From assembly GCA_036346255.1 (NCBI GenBank), contig CM070617.1:27393080-27457079 (forward strand): DNA of 64,000 nt. Reading direction: 5' to 3'. This document shows, piece after piece, positions 34,316-46,399 of the stretch. The position numbers were made by a program, and so were the translations under genes. The notes below the pieces were generated by a model. It had not been told where the DNA came from. It did not search any database and saw nothing but the letters and a program-made list of their open reading frames with translations. Numbering within the stretch: the first letter of the stretch is position 1; each line of letters begins with the position of its first letter. This DNA comes from Ampelocalamus luodianensis (lineage: Eukaryota > Streptophyta > Magnoliopsida > Poales > Poaceae).

Positions 34316-35720
34316 GGGCTATATATGTATTATAACTAGAAAAGTGATACTAACAAAATGTAGGCATGCACTTACATGTAGCTAATATGATGTAAGAGTT
34401 GTGTGGTGGGTGAAGCATTTGGTATAATGAAATGGCTAGGCTTGCATATGCTGAAAGGCATATTTGCATATACATAAAGAGTGCTCATGTTCCATGCAGG
34501 AGATCATGGCAAATGTTTAATGGCTACAAAATCCAAATAAAGAAAACCTGTAGATAGAACCTAATTTCCAGCACTGTTCTTGTAAGCTTGGACAGGCCAA
34601 CAGAAGGCACGTAAGCATAATTTGTATGCTAGCCCTAGGCAATAATTAAAATGGAGTACTAGTAGTGTTATTAATTCGGTCAGTTGTTTGGTTTCTACTA
34701 ATGGTTCTTGCTTTGTTAGGTTAAATCAATCTTGGTCCTATTTTATCTCGTCTCAAGCGGTAAGTGTTCACAGCAATTCATACTTGTATAGTCCTTTGCT
34801 AGCTTTTTTTTTTTTTATCCGTGCTCGTGCATACGCGGATGACCAATGCCATAACCCCCCCCCCCCCCCGACCTGCATGAGTTTTATTATACTTTTTTCT
34901 GACGATCTTCCTTCATGAAAGGTTCAGCAGCGAAGGGGTGCAATTTAAAACCGAGCATATTTCAGTCAAAAACAAAAAACCGAGCATATTGGTAGACATC
35001 GCCGCAGAGAAGGCAGATCGAATGCCGTTCCAAATTCTGCATGGTTAGTTGGTCACACCATCGGCGCGGGGAAAGAAGAATGAGGAATCCCATCCTGGCA
35101 AGGAGCAGCAGCTTATATCACTGGAAGATCCCCCGGAAAAGCCGCGTTCACACGCGCAGCCTTCGCGTGGACAAAACGCCCGAAGATTCCTCTCCCACCA
35201 CGCCGTCCCCACCACCGCCGCCGCCCAATCTCAGCCGTCCAGCGCCGGGGCGCCCTCCATCCCACTGGCCGCACTAGCTCGCTCCACAAGACACGCTGGC
35301 TCGCAGCGGCCGTCCACGTGATGCGAGACTCGGTCTCCCCGCATCCACCTCCACACGTCGCACTTTAGGCGAGTACAATTTAAAATGTTTATATATAAAT
35401 ATTTAAAAAATAGAATACAATTATATCATCAAGTATTTATGTAAATTTTATTTCATTTAATACAAACATCTTTTTATAGGTATATAGATGTTGTGTATCT
35501 ATTAATGATATAATTATGTATATAAGTACTCGTTTAAGCATTGGTTCCTACTTAAACATTGGATGCAACAAAATAAATACCTTATATATATCCTATGTGA
35601 TAAAAAAACAATTTTTATTTGCTAAACACATCTCTAAGCATTGCATTATGCGTACTCTTAACATTCCCCCTCCCCCTCCCTTTCTTACCCACCTCTTATT
35701 ACGACCTCTTCCAGCTCCAC
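34316..35720. other. Intergenic, upstream of the second MGNC gene
   Basis: AT-rich with homopolymer runs (T at 34806-34817, C at 34856-34869). A G-box CACGTG lies at 35315-35320, about 490 bp upstream of the start codon of the second MGNC gene. 35050-35330 is GC-rich with chance frames. Confidence 0.4.
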
Positions 35721-35721
35721 C

Positions 35722-35729
35722 TATAAATA
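35722..35729 (+). promoter_or_regulatory. TATA box of the second MGNC gene
   Basis: TATAAATA, 83 bp upstream of the proximal part of the leader before the start codon at 35812. The same octamer serves the third paralogue. Confidence 0.7.
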
Positions 35730-35811
35730 AGCTCTATCACCCATCCACGATCCTCTCACAATTGATCGGCTTCATATATATACATCCATCGATCGGCTCG
35801 ATCATCGGCAG

Positions 35812-36114
35812 ATGGGGAACTGTCTGAAGTTGCAGCGCGGCGCCGCGTCGTGGGTGGACGACGACGAATGGGAGGAGGAGGAGGTGGGGAAGGGGATGGC
35901 GGCCGTCGAGAGGATGGAGCGGGTCGAGGTGAAGATCAGGGTGACGAGGAGGCAGCTCCAGGAGCTGCTGGAGAGGGCCGGCAAGGGGCGGCAGGTCGAG
36001 AAGGTGCTGGCGGAGCTGATGAGCTCCGGCAAGGTGTGCTACCAGCAGGAGATGAGGGGGCACTGGAGGCCGTCGCTGCAAAGCATACCGGAGGCGGCTG
36101 ATGAGTCGTCATGA
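35812..36114 (+). CDS. Small MGNC protein, paralogue 2 (predicted N-myristoylated)
   Basis: 100 codons, single exon, starting MGNCLKLQRGAASWVDDDEW. Gly2 and Cys4 predict lipid attachment. An acidic stretch (EWEEEEVGKG) is followed by the family core VEVKIRVTRRQLQELLERAG and KVLAELMSSGKVCYQQ. The C-terminal box is HWRPSLQSIPEAADESS. It is the most diverged of the three in the middle, but N-terminus, core and C-terminal box align without gaps in the key parts. Leader and TATA box are close and well placed, so the gene looks intact. Function unknown. Confidence 0.85.
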   Translation: MGNCLKLQRGAASWVDDDEWEEEEVGKGMAAVERMERVEVKIRVTRRQLQELLERAGKGRQVEKVLAELMSSGKVCYQQEMRGHWRPSLQSIPEAADESS

Positions 36115-36326
36115 CAACTGACAAGTCATAGTTTTGGATCTTGTTATAAGATTGTTCTAACTTTGATTGATTCTGCTTGTGCATACATACTTGCTCTAGG
36201 AAGATTAGGTTTTAGATATTCTTTCGGAGATGTACAGGCCACGGACTTCTGATAGAGAGAAATTACATGAATTTCTTGCTTCTTGAAACTTCTGTTATGC
36301 ATTTGCTTACCTAGCTGTGCCTCTAG
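36115..36326. other. 3' flank of the second MGNC gene
   Basis: Probable 3' UTR; nothing else recognised. Confidence 0.35.
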
Positions 36327-36534
36327 CAGGTTTTGATTACCGGCCGATTTTCAACCGATTTTAGACAATTTCGGTTCTATCAGATACCCAGTAAAAGTCC
36401 AAACCGGCACAAAAATAGGATTTACTTGAATTTTATCTTTTTTCATTTTAACTTCGAAATTTTCAGATTTTTGGCCATTTCGGTTCACCGGTGACCCCCG
36501 GTAAAAAAATATAAAACCAGTAATCAAAACACTG
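36327..36534. mobile_element. hAT-type MITE (208 bp)
   Basis: Ends CAGGTTTTGATTACCGG and CCAGTAATCAAAACACTG are inverted repeats. The 8-bp flanks GCCTCTAG (36319-36326) and GTCTCTAC (36535-36542) agree at six of eight positions, as an old hAT target duplication would. Non-coding. Confidence 0.7.
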
Positions 36535-36542
36535 GTCTCTAC

Positions 36543-37947
36543 TCCTGATCTCCTGGGCTCTCTCATGCAAGCATGAGGTTCACTAATCACTACTGTACAG
36601 ATCTGCAGATAGACGATGAAACGGCAGATAGAAATGAAAACACAAAACAAAACGGAATCCTAGCCTGGCTTGCTCTCAACTTTATATTTCCGAATCTCCG
36701 AAGTAAGAATGGACTCGGTGCATGTGACAACGTAAGAGTAATTAATCTTTATTTTCAATTTACTAGGGTCGGTAAGTGCAGTCGCTATATGCTCACCTAG
36801 AATTTCCGTCGTCCCTATACAATCAGTCAAACTGGAGCTGTTACGAAAATGGATACCTACTACTACAATACTATCGTTTGTTAGAGCGACGACTATATAT
36901 TCCACACTGAATTGGCCCATTCTATAGCTATCAATGATTTATTCCGAGAACCACTGTTTCTCCTTGAATGGGATGACCGCTCTTTGCTATGCAACAAAAG
37001 ATCAAGACCGCATCAACTTCAGATCCACATCCTGATTGATAGAGACACATTGTCTGAGCGCTGCATCGGTCCTTGCCGCTGAATTACGCCAGAACAGTGC
37101 TGTTGAAGAAGAATCTATCGTGGATTGGCTAAGGTTGTTTCAGGAACTCAGCAGCCAAATGCAACCTTGACTTGGTTCGTGTCCATGATTAAAAGATCTA
37201 GTACAGCACGTGAGAGCCCGTATGGAAAATAGTACTAGACCTTTGGGCTGGAGTCAGAAGCTTTCGTGATGGAAGACTCGGATTAGAGTATTGGAACAGT
37301 CAGTGTCTCAGGGAGTATGTGAATAAGATGGAATAATTGTTGTCCCCCACGGAAGACCAAAGTTATCCTGCAGGATTCAAGGTGGAATAAGCGCACGACA
37401 TGTTGAACTGATCCAGATAAAGAATATTGGATTCCCGTAATGAGCCGTTCATATGTAGAGGACCACGACCGCCGTCCTGCCAAACGAAAATTCCATCTCT
37501 TATACGAGAGAGATCTTGTGCAGGACCAAGTTCATACAAAACATCAAACGTGCATGGAGCGCATCGCGTGGTTGTTCAGGAAAGATGACCAGACAGCTCT
37601 GACGTGGTATATATATCCGGCCGGACTTTTACAAGCCATTCATGAATGCTTCCCTCATGGCATAATGGACGCATGTGATGGGAAGAAGATACACTCGTTC
37701 GGGAAAGTGTTGATGGGTATGGAATGACCGAATGAGCACTAGCACGGCGAAGGTTTGTGCACATCAGCACGAAGAGAGTTGGAGGCCCGGGATGCAAACT
37801 GTACTAGTAGTTCAGGAGCAAATGGCTCATGGAGGAGGTTTTGCAAATTCATGGAAATCATAGATGTAGCTAGCTAATCATCACAAATTATCAAATTCAT
37901 GGAAGTCTTAGATTAGCCAGAGTTCAACTTTGCAGGGAATGATGATA
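36543..37947. other. Intergenic with one unassigned frame
   Basis: Low-feature DNA. The frame at 37440-37727 is described separately. Confidence 0.35.
37440..37727 (+). other. Unassigned 95-codon open frame
   Basis: The frame has protein-like composition in its second half (ERIAWLFRKDDQTALTWYIY, then ECFPHGIMDACDGKK) but no family I recognise, no promoter and no partner exon. It may be a gene or transposon relic. Confidence 0.2.
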
Positions 37948-38205
37948 CTACCTCCGTTCTTTTTTTATTTGTCATTTTGGATATCGACACAGTCCCCAAT
38001 ACATACATTTGACTATTACTTTTCAAAATTATATGTTATAAACAATTATTCAAAATATAACTATATGAAAGTATTTTTGATGAAAAATCTAGTAATATCA
38101 TTTCCACGTGGCAAATTCAAATACTTTTGTGTATATTAGAGGTCAAATTGTTAAAAGGTTGTCTGAACGCATTCTAAAACGACGTCTAAAAAATAACACG
38201 CGGAG
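37948..38205. mobile_element. Stowaway-type MITE 1 (258 bp)
   Basis: Left end CTACCTCCGTTC and right end CGCGGAG (complement CTCCGCG) with TA on both sides (37946-37947 and 38206-38207). Interior AT-rich and non-coding. The CTMCCTCCGT-type terminus is typical of Stowaway (Tc1/mariner) MITEs. The ends are somewhat decayed. Confidence 0.6.
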
Positions 38206-38552
38206 TATATAAATGAACATTAGTCATTCATGTTAGAGAATTCAAGTTAGGCATTTTTCATGCAACAAAATTTAAAGATTGAATTATCTCTCTGTAGCTT
38301 TGAAACAACTCAATTTAAAAGTAGTACCTTTTTAGATCAGTTACCCAATTCGAGCTAGGCCTCTCTAATAAACCATTTAAAATTTTAAATCCAAATGATG
38401 CAAGTATAACATTGTTTTATGTCAATGCATTCATTTATAGAACTTTATAAGTAAAAAGTAGCAAATGTAAAAGTGAAGTTTGTCAATCAACTCTAAGAGC
38501 ATCTCAAATGCATATTAGCTTCAAGTGGCTAAAGATTCGTGCTAATAATATA

Positions 38553-38810
38553 CTACCTCCAGTTCACAAAACAAGTCGTTTTTGAATGTATGCAATCAAA
38601 CTTTGAAAACTTTAGATATCAGTATATTTTTAAATATTTCGATTAGATACATGAAAATTATATATGTAGATTCATCTTGAAAAGTAAGTTCACAATATTA
38701 TAATTTTATTTGGTTTTACTAATATATTATAATAGTAATTAGCGATCAAATTTGCATTTTGAGGACCTTATTGATGTCCGAAATAACTTGTTTTTGTGAA
38801 CTGGAGGGGG
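38553..38810. mobile_element. Stowaway-type MITE 2 (258 bp)
   Basis: Clear inverted ends CTACCTCCAGTTCACAAAAC and GTTTTTGTGAACTGGAGGGG with TA duplications (38551-38552, 38811-38812). Interior AT-rich. Confidence 0.8.
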
Positions 38811-38858
38811 TATTACAAGATGTGACTACGCATGGCAAATATCTAACCTGGAGTCTCT

Positions 38859-39087
38859 TGTTCAGAAATAACGGTAGTCGTTGTGACATCGGCGTAGATA
38901 GATATCACACAAGAATAATCATATAGGAGACATGGATACAATGGGAGACACATAGTATAGGGGTAGATATCTTTTTATTCGTCAATACATCTCTTGTACA
39001 TAGGGGGGTCTTCGTATTTATAGCCTACAGGGGTGAAAGCTCTCCAGAGGCGGTTTAGTCTTTTGCTCATACAAACGTTTCGTAACA
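38859..39087 (-). repeat. 3' LTR of the older Copia-type element
   Basis: 229 bp. Starts TGTTCAGAAATAACGG and ends GTTTCGTAACA on the plus strand, adjoining the purine tract (plus strand CTCCCCCTT). Confidence 0.85.
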
Positions 39088-39343
39088 CTCCCCCTTGAGT
39101 AATAGACAACGATATGCAAATGCCTCATCAAAAACTCATTCAAAAAACCCATTGTAAAAAAAAAGGAACGGAGAAAAGAGTACATTACATTCATAAGTCG
39201 CATTACACTTGTTGTCTCACTAAAAACCTTCATATGAGAAAACTTCAAAAAAACCTCACCAAGGAAATAGTACAACGTTTAATCTTCGGGGTCTAATATT
39301 TAAGATTTTGGATAAATCCTCAGGATTTGATAAAGGTCATGAT

Positions 39344-39746
39344 TTAGGGATTTACTCCCCTTGAATTCTGTAACTCTTTAGACCGTCTCATTCCAATGCT
39401 ATGAATGTAACTTTGAAAACTGGATGCGGGCAGAGACTTAGTGAATAAATCAAGTGGATTTTCACAAGACTTTGTTTGCAGGATCTTTACCTCATCATTC
39501 CTCTCGATTCCATCAGGATAGAAAATATTTAGGAGCAATATACTTCGTGATGTTGCTCTTGACATAACCCATTTGCATTTGTGTAATACAAGCAGCATTA
39601 TCTCCATAGTAATTGAGGGGGGTATTAACGGTATTAATATCACAATGCTTCTGAATGTGGTTAATCATACGTTTGAACCAAACACATTCAAGTAAGACAT
39701 CATATAGTGCTATAATCTCTAAGTGATTGGCAAAAATAGCTATCAA
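39344..39746 (-). pseudogene. Copia RNase H tail in the older element
   Basis: Two overlapping minus-strand frames give HLEIIALYDVLLECVWFKRM, YYGDNAACITQMQMGYVKSN and NPLDLFTKSLPASSFQSYIH: the RNase H C-terminus and polyprotein end of Copia elements, broken by one frameshift near 39530. Closely related to 13838-14107. Confidence 0.75.
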
Positions 39747-40048
39747 GGTCTGCTTAGATGATGTTAAGAGATGACTGCATTACTACAATGTAATATAAAT
39801 CCATTATGGGGTTTCGCACTATAGAGATTTGACAGATAGTCAGCATATCTTCAGGATTTAGTAATGGTCATCGGGATCTATGCATGATCTTTATGATCTT
39901 TGTATTGTCGACTAACTAGATTTAAACTGTTAAGTGGTAAAACCTTCAAAATGAATTTAATCAGTAATCATCGTATCAACACCTTCTAGGATTAACTAAA
40001 ATTTTTCAAATCTCAAGTATGATGATCAGTGTTTAGTATATGCCCCAC

Positions 40049-41528
40049 TGTAGGGTCAAGGATAACCGACTAGAGGGGGTGAATATGAGGTTTTTAAACT
40101 TTTAAACAAATTAACGAGATAAGCTAATTAATAACTTAGTCTAAACAAATTATACTTCTAGCTAAGCAATACAAGCACAAAAATCAAGCTAGAAATATAA
40201 ATGCGGAAGAGTAAAGACTAGGAATAACCACAATGAGACAACGATGTTTTCAGTGGTATCGAAGACTTGCTAGGTCTTCACTAGTCCACGTTGAGGAGCT
40301 TGAACCAATCAAGCCGGCTCCACGTATTAAGTCTTTCCTCGATCACTATTGGTTGTTCTTCCTCCACTCCGGAGATGGTGAACACCAAACCACTCACAAT
40401 ATGGGCACTGGCCTCTTCACAATCTTCTTGAAGAGATCACCGCAATCATCGTCAAGCCGTCTAGGAGTTCGGCAAAACTCCAAGAGTAACAAACCAAGAC
40501 CTTCGCAGCGACACTCAAGTGCAATAGGATCAACTAGAATGATGAATGCACTTTGAATGAGCTCAACAACCTCTCAAAGAGTGAACAAATGAATTTGAGG
40601 AGTTGAATGAATGCACAAGGCTCTAAGGATCTTAAATGTGGTCTAGCGCCTGTCCTTGAGTGGGGGAAGTATTTATACCCCCAACAACAATTATAACCGT
40701 TGGAGAAGAAAACCCACTTTTTGACCACATGCGGTACTACCGCCATGCAAGGAAGGTACTACCGCACTTCTCCAACCACTAAAGAACGGCTATACAGATG
40801 CATTAAATGACCGACATAGCCGTTTAATCTTGCTGAGCGGTACTACCGCCAATCGACGAGCGGTACCACCGCTGATGCGGTCATACCGCAAGGAGATTGC
40901 GGTACTACCGTTTTCCAAGAGAGACAAAGGGTGCTTATGGAAAAATATATCGCAACATTCTGAATAACGGCATGCGGTTGTTCCGCTTAACACTGCGGTA
41001 CTACCGTATTCGGTCATACGCATGAACAACGGCGGTACTACGCGCTCGAGTTTTGGCACGAAACGAAAAAGAGACTCTCTGTAAAAAATATACCGCCAAC
41101 TAACGACCGGAACAACCGGAGTGCGGTAGTTCCGCACAGACAACGCCGGTAGTACCGATTGTCCTGACAGTGCATATTTGGTTTAAGAAAGAGAATCCAT
41201 ATGCATACATGATCCTAAATTGATCCATAAAGCACAAAACATGCCTTCAAGCTACAGGACATGATCCCTCTTAATAGTACGGCATTTAACCTATAATCCG
41301 GTCTTCCATCTATTTCTCCTAAGACCGGTAAAAGAAAATAATTTCAAAACCACTTGTACCTTATCCTTGAGCTATACTTGATCTTCATAAAACTTTTAGC
41401 ACGCATCTTCAAGATCATATTTTCCAATGGGATTAGGCCTTGTAAAAACTCAACAAACCAATAAGTCCCATTTTCACATATTATCATAAATTACCAAAAC
41501 ATATTTTTAGGGGCCTAGATGTTTTTCA
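40049..41528 (-). repeat. 3' LTR of the SIRE-type element
   Basis: 1480 bp. On the minus strand it starts TGAAAAACATCTAGG after the purine tract and ends ...CCTTGACCCTACA. U3 contains many GCGGTA-N-TACCGC palindromes (40730-41160). Confidence 0.85.
40725..41160. repeat. Cluster of GCGGTANTACCGC palindromes in the LTR
   Basis: Perfect example at 40731-40743 (GCGGTACTACCGC). Further full or half copies follow at irregular spacing, among them GCGGTACTACCGTATTC and GCGGTAGTTCCGC. The same cluster is in the other LTR (56218-56650) and, shorter, in internal DNA upstream of the extra ORF (43585-43700, 50020-50140). Confidence 0.85.
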
Positions 41529-41902
41529 ATCTCCCCATTTTTGGTAATTGATGACAACCTAGTTAATATGTGTGAAGAAGAGTTTTGAATATATCCAAGA
41601 TTGTGAAACAAGTGTATATTCTTTTGATGACTTAACACAAAGAAAGCTCCCTAAACATGTGCATGAAATAGATAGAACAACTTGAGAGCACATGTAGAGA
41701 ATTGTGACAAATTTTTGTGAGTTTCTTTTAACTTGTTGAAACTGAGGAAAACTTGCAGTGATAAGGAATTGTCATAAAAGAAATTTCATAGAGATAATAT
41801 CACATTTGATAATTAAGACAACCAACAAGTTCGAACAAGGTAATACTAGGATGAAGTTATTACAAGCAATAAAACATCAAAAGACTATAATGTCTGACAC
41901 CC

Positions 41903-43075
41903 TTAATCCTTAGAGCTACTTTCTACTTCTCCCCCTTTGGCATCAAAGTACCAAAAACAAACATCAAGCAGCTGGATCCTGAGGGGGAAAAGGCGCGGGA
42001 TCCTGAGAGGCAGGAGCTGAATCACCGGAGCCGAGAGACTAGAGGAACGATGGCACGAGGTGCTTGTGACCACTATAGGAGGAGCACCAGGTGGAGTACG
42101 AGGGCGACGACGCGTGAACCGTACTAGAGACGAAGGACGTGGAAGAGGTGGAAGACGCTGTTCCATAGAGTCAACTGTCTCTGTCAGGACGGCAAGTCTG
42201 TTGTTAGTCTCATTCTGAAAATCTGTAAGAACTGTCCTCATCTCCTGCTGAGAGACTTTCATCTGCATCAGATTATTAAGAATGAGAGTCTGAGTGGTAA
42301 GAATCTGAGCAAGAGTGGCTTGACTGTGAGAGCCTTCTGCAGCTGCCTCCTCTGGGGCAATTTCTTCTTGTTGTGCCTGCTGTGCTTGAAAACGAATGGG
42401 GGGATTTTCTCTGGGTTTGTAAAACTTATGGGGTGATCCCAAACCACCCTGATACTCAATCTTACTAAGAATTAGGGTCATGATGTAAGGAGCATGATAA
42501 ATCCGCTTTACCCTGTCATTCTTAGAAGAGACAATCCCCCTGATGATGACATCCACAACATCAAACTTTCTCCCATGGGAGATATTGTCAATGATATTCC
42601 ATGCATGTCCTCGAATAGCATCAAAGTTACCACTCTTGGGAAGAAAAGTGTGATTAATAATCCTATTAATCAAACTGGGAATAGGTAGCAAGCCATTAAT
42701 TTTCCCTGGAGTGTACCTGACATTCTGATCATAAAACTCTGTCCAGGCTGGAACAAGTAAAGCAGGACTATCAAAAAGCTTATCCCAATTGCCAGAGTGT
42801 ATCCTCAGTACACGCTCAAAATCAGCCTTAGTACTCTCCACATACCGTGTAACAGTCATCCACTTCATTTTCTTGAAATAAGGAGAAACATACAAAGTGG
42901 CATAGAACTGTCTGATGATCTCTTCATCATAGTCATTCCTGAGGGCCACAAAATCATGAAGACTAACTTGCTGAAAAAGACGATATACTCCATCATATTT
43001 TTCTAGGGAGTTTATGTGAGACCACTTTATGCATTTATGATCGCAAATTTCTGTGATGATCATAAATTTGCTCAT
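41903..43075 (-). pseudogene. Extra ORF downstream of pol, copy A (390 codons open)
   Basis: Starts MSKFMIITEICDHKCIKWSH. The body includes FYATLYVSPYFKKMKW, SGNWDKLFDSPALLVPAWTE and RGIVSSKNDRVKRIYHAPYI. A predicted coiled coil follows (MKVSQQEMRTVLTDFQNETN onward) and then a proline-rich stretch. Such an ORF between RNase H and the 3' LTR is a hallmark of SIRE-type Copia elements; its role is not established. Compared with copy B the N-terminal segment (the GRR/acidic part seen at 49832-49527) is out of frame, and the C-terminus is shifted by indels. No clear signal peptide or membrane segment is visible. Confidence 0.7.
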
Positions 43076-43933
43076 AGACTTGCTCTCGGAACTTGGTGTG
43101 GAATGGGATTTATTGAGTTGGAGGCGGTAGATATTGATCTTTGTGTCTCGAGTGCATAGTCATCGGTGATATGAGCTCGAGATCAATCGAGGTTCTTACG
43201 GATCTTCCATCTCCTCATCCGATTGAGCTGGACTTCTTCTTACGTGTCGACTCGAATCGTAACTCGACTCATGAGGAGGAGATCCTTCCTCACCGTCGAG
43301 CCATCCGTTGTAGGCCCTTTTCCCTTGCCTAATGGATCATCCAAAGGGCGGCAGGAGGTTGAGTGGAAGATTGCCCTCGACGAGTTCCAAATCTTGTCCT
43401 TGGCATCTTGAGGATTGAAGGAGATAAACCCTAGAGATGCAAGAAATTTGCAAAGATCGAAGATCAACCGAGTTTTGGATGGGTTGGCGAGTTTTTCGGA
43501 AGAGAGAGAAGGAGAGAGAGAGAGAGAAGAGAGGCAAGAGCATGGGAGAGAAAACCCTCTGGGGTTACGTTTTCTACGAAACCGATGCGGTAGTTCCGCC
43601 TATTGCCGCGTAATACCGCAGCGGTAGTACCGTGGTTTTTGTGCCAGTAGTACCGCCTTTGTGGTCATACCGCACTCAACCCGCGGTCATACCGATTATC
43701 ACGGAACTTCAAAACAGCTGGATAAAGATTTGATGGGATTATTTGCAAATGACCCTTAGTTTTGCAATCAATTAAGAGTCATTTAGGGATCATTATGCAT
43801 AGAATAGACTAATGTCTATAAGAGAACATAATTTTTTATGAACATAGATAATCGTTTTAATATTTTTGAAAATATTTTCTTAAAGAAGCTTTTGAATAAC
43901 ACCAAATCAAACAAAATGCATGAGGCAAAAGTT

Positions 43934-44330
43934 TCAACCAATATTTGAATAATCTATGACATTTAATTCATTCCTCAATTTGCAAAACCGGCCTTCATCT
44001 AATGGTTTGGTGAAAATGTCCGCTAATTGATCTTCGGTTCGGATGTGGCTAATTTCAATATCTCCCTTGCCCACATGATCTCTCAAGAAATGGTGGTGAA
44101 TGTCGATATGCTTGGTTCTTGAGTGTTGGACAGGATTATTTGTTTTTTTTACCGCACTATCATTATCACACAAAAGAGACATTTTATCAATCTTAATTCC
44201 ATAATCCATCAAGGTTTGCCTCATCCATAGCAATTGAGCACAACAACTACCCAGAGAGACATATTCGGCCGGCGGTGGATAAAGCTATGGAGTTTTGTTT
44301 CTTGGATGACCATGATACTAAGGATCTCCT
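43934..44330 (-). pseudogene. RNase H, copy A
   Basis: The frame 44233-43934 reads MLWMRQTLMDYGIKIDKMSL, then CDNDSAV and HIRTEDQLADIFTKPLDEGR, the standard Copia RNase H end. A frameshift near 44240-44330 separates it from the AEAEY region, where copy B retains LSTAEAEYVSAG. Confidence 0.8.
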
Positions 44331-45234
44331 AAAATTGACAATTTCGAGGTGCTTTTTCTATCCACTTTGCAACCCGCATAATCGAGTCCGAGTATCCAAT
44401 TAAATCAAACTTAGCACCTTTAGGAAACCATATGCCAATGCTAGAGGAATGCTTTAAATATCTTAGTATTCTTTTTACGGCCATTAAATGACACTCTTTT
44501 GGATATGCTTGAAACCGTGCACACATGCAAACACTAAACATGATATCGGGCCTAGATGCGGTGAGATAAAGTAAACTACCAATCATAGATCTATAAAGCT
44601 TTAAATCTACTGATTTACCTCCCTCATTAAGGTCAAGATGACCGTTGGTTGCCATGGGAGTCTTGATAGGTTTTGCATCTTCCATGCCAAATCTCTTGAT
44701 CAAGTTCTTTGCATACTTTGTTTGACTTACAAAAGTTCCATCTTTGAGTTGCTTGATTTGAAGTCCAAGGAAATAGCTTAGTTCTCCGATCATGGACATT
44801 TCAAATTCCCTTGACATCATATCACCAAACTCTTTGCAAAAGTCTTGATTAGTAGATCCAAAAATGATATCATCAACATAAATTTGACATACAAAGAAAT
44901 CATCATCTAATACTTTGGTGAACAAAGTTGAATCAATTTTCCCAATTTTGAATCCTTTTGAAACTAGAAAATCTCTAAGGCGTTCATACCATGCTCTAGG
45001 AGCTTGTTTAAGACCATAGAGCTCCTTGGAGAGTTTATAGACATGATTTGGATTCTTAGGATCTTCAAAACCGGGAGGTTGTTCAACAAAAACAAGTTCG
45101 GATATTTCTCCATTTAAGAAGGCACTTTTGACATCCATTTGAAATAATTTAATGTCAAAGCATGATGCAAACGCAAGTAATATCCTAATAGATTCAAGCC
45201 TAGCTACAGGAGCAAAAGTTTCACCAAAATCCAA
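44329..45234 (-). pseudogene. Reverse transcriptase, copy A (301 codons open)
   Basis: Contains MDFGETFAPVARLESIRILL, FQMDVKSAFLNG, YGLKQAPRAWYERLRDFLVS and the catalytic box CQIYVDDIIFGS, followed by GLQIKQLKDGTFVSQTKY. This is a near-complete Copia RT (RVT_2) domain. The first part (GTRWVFRNK...) lies in another frame to the right because of a one-base deletion near 45250. Copy B has the same domain at 51804-50772. Confidence 0.88.
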
Positions 45235-45445
45235 ACCTTCGACTTGTGAAAACCTTGTGCGACCAATCTTGCTTTGTTTCTTACAACCATGTCGTTCTCA
45301 TCTTGCTTGTTTCTAAACACCCATCTTGTACCAATGATATTGTGTTCTTTGGGTCTATCCACTAATGTCCAAGCTTCGTTTCAAATGAAATTATTGAGCT
45401 CTTCATTCATTGCAATCATCCAATCCGGATCTTCAAGTGCTTCAT

Positions 45446-46068
45446 CTATATTCTTTGGCTCAAGAGAAGAGACAAAAGAGTAATGTTCACAAAATGAAGC
45501 AACACGGATCGAGTTTGAACACCCTTACTTACATCACCCAAGATTTGATCTATTGGATGATCTTTTGAAATTGCATTGTGGATTCTTGGTGGTAGGTTTG
45601 ATGGTTGATCATCTTCCTTATTGTCGTTTTCTTCCACTTGAATTCGACTTGTTGTGGAAGAGGTAGGAGGTTCAACTTGAGTAGAAGATGACGGTTCATC
45701 TTTCGGTTTGATGTCGCCAATTTGCATATTTTCCATAGCCTTTCTTAACAATTCATCACCTACATCATCCAAATTATCATGCCCTTCTTGGGAGCCGTTA
45801 GTTTCATCAAATTGAACATCGTGTTTTCCTCAACTAAACCGGAGTTTTGATTAAAGACACGATATGCTTTGCTATTAGAGGAGTAACCAAGCAAGAAACC
45901 AACATCACACCGACTTGCAAATTTTGAAAGACGAACACCCTTTTTCAAAATGTAATATTTGCAACCAAAGACACGAAAATAAGAGATGTTCGGTTTTCTT
46001 CCAACAAGGAGTTCATAGGAAGTCTTTTCAAAAGGCGATGCAAATAGAGACGATTTATGGCATGACAA
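45446..46068 (-). pseudogene. Integrase C-terminus and linker to RT, copy A
   Basis: 46068-45760 reads SYELLVGRKPNISYFRVFGC and GFLLGYSSNSKAYRVFNQNS, the Copia integrase C-terminal region. 45772-45446 is the hydrophilic linker before RT. The integrase core lies in broken frames around 46140-46400. Confidence 0.75.
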
Positions 46069-46399
46069 GCGGTGTTGATTGCTTCGCCTAAAAACTATCT
46101 AAGTATTATATTCATCAAGCATTGTCTAGCCATTTCAATTAATGTACGATTTTCCTTTCTACAACTCCATTTTACTCGAGTGTAGGTTGTGGAAAGTTAG
46201 TGCTTTATTCAAGTTCATCACAAAAGTATTCAACTTTAGTATTTTTGAACTCGGAACCATTATCACTACTGATTTTCTTTATTTTGAAATCAAATTCATT
46301 TTGAGCCCGTTTAGCAAAGCTTTTGAAAATTCGGAGGTTTCACTCTTGTCATCTAGAAAGAACACCCATGAATATCTAGAGTGATCATCTCACGATAAC

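Noticed and set aside
40725..41160. Regularly recurring palindromes considered as a CRISPR-like array or replication origin
   Set aside because: Spacing is irregular, intervening sequence is LTR DNA repeated in both LTRs, and the context is a plant retrotransposon.
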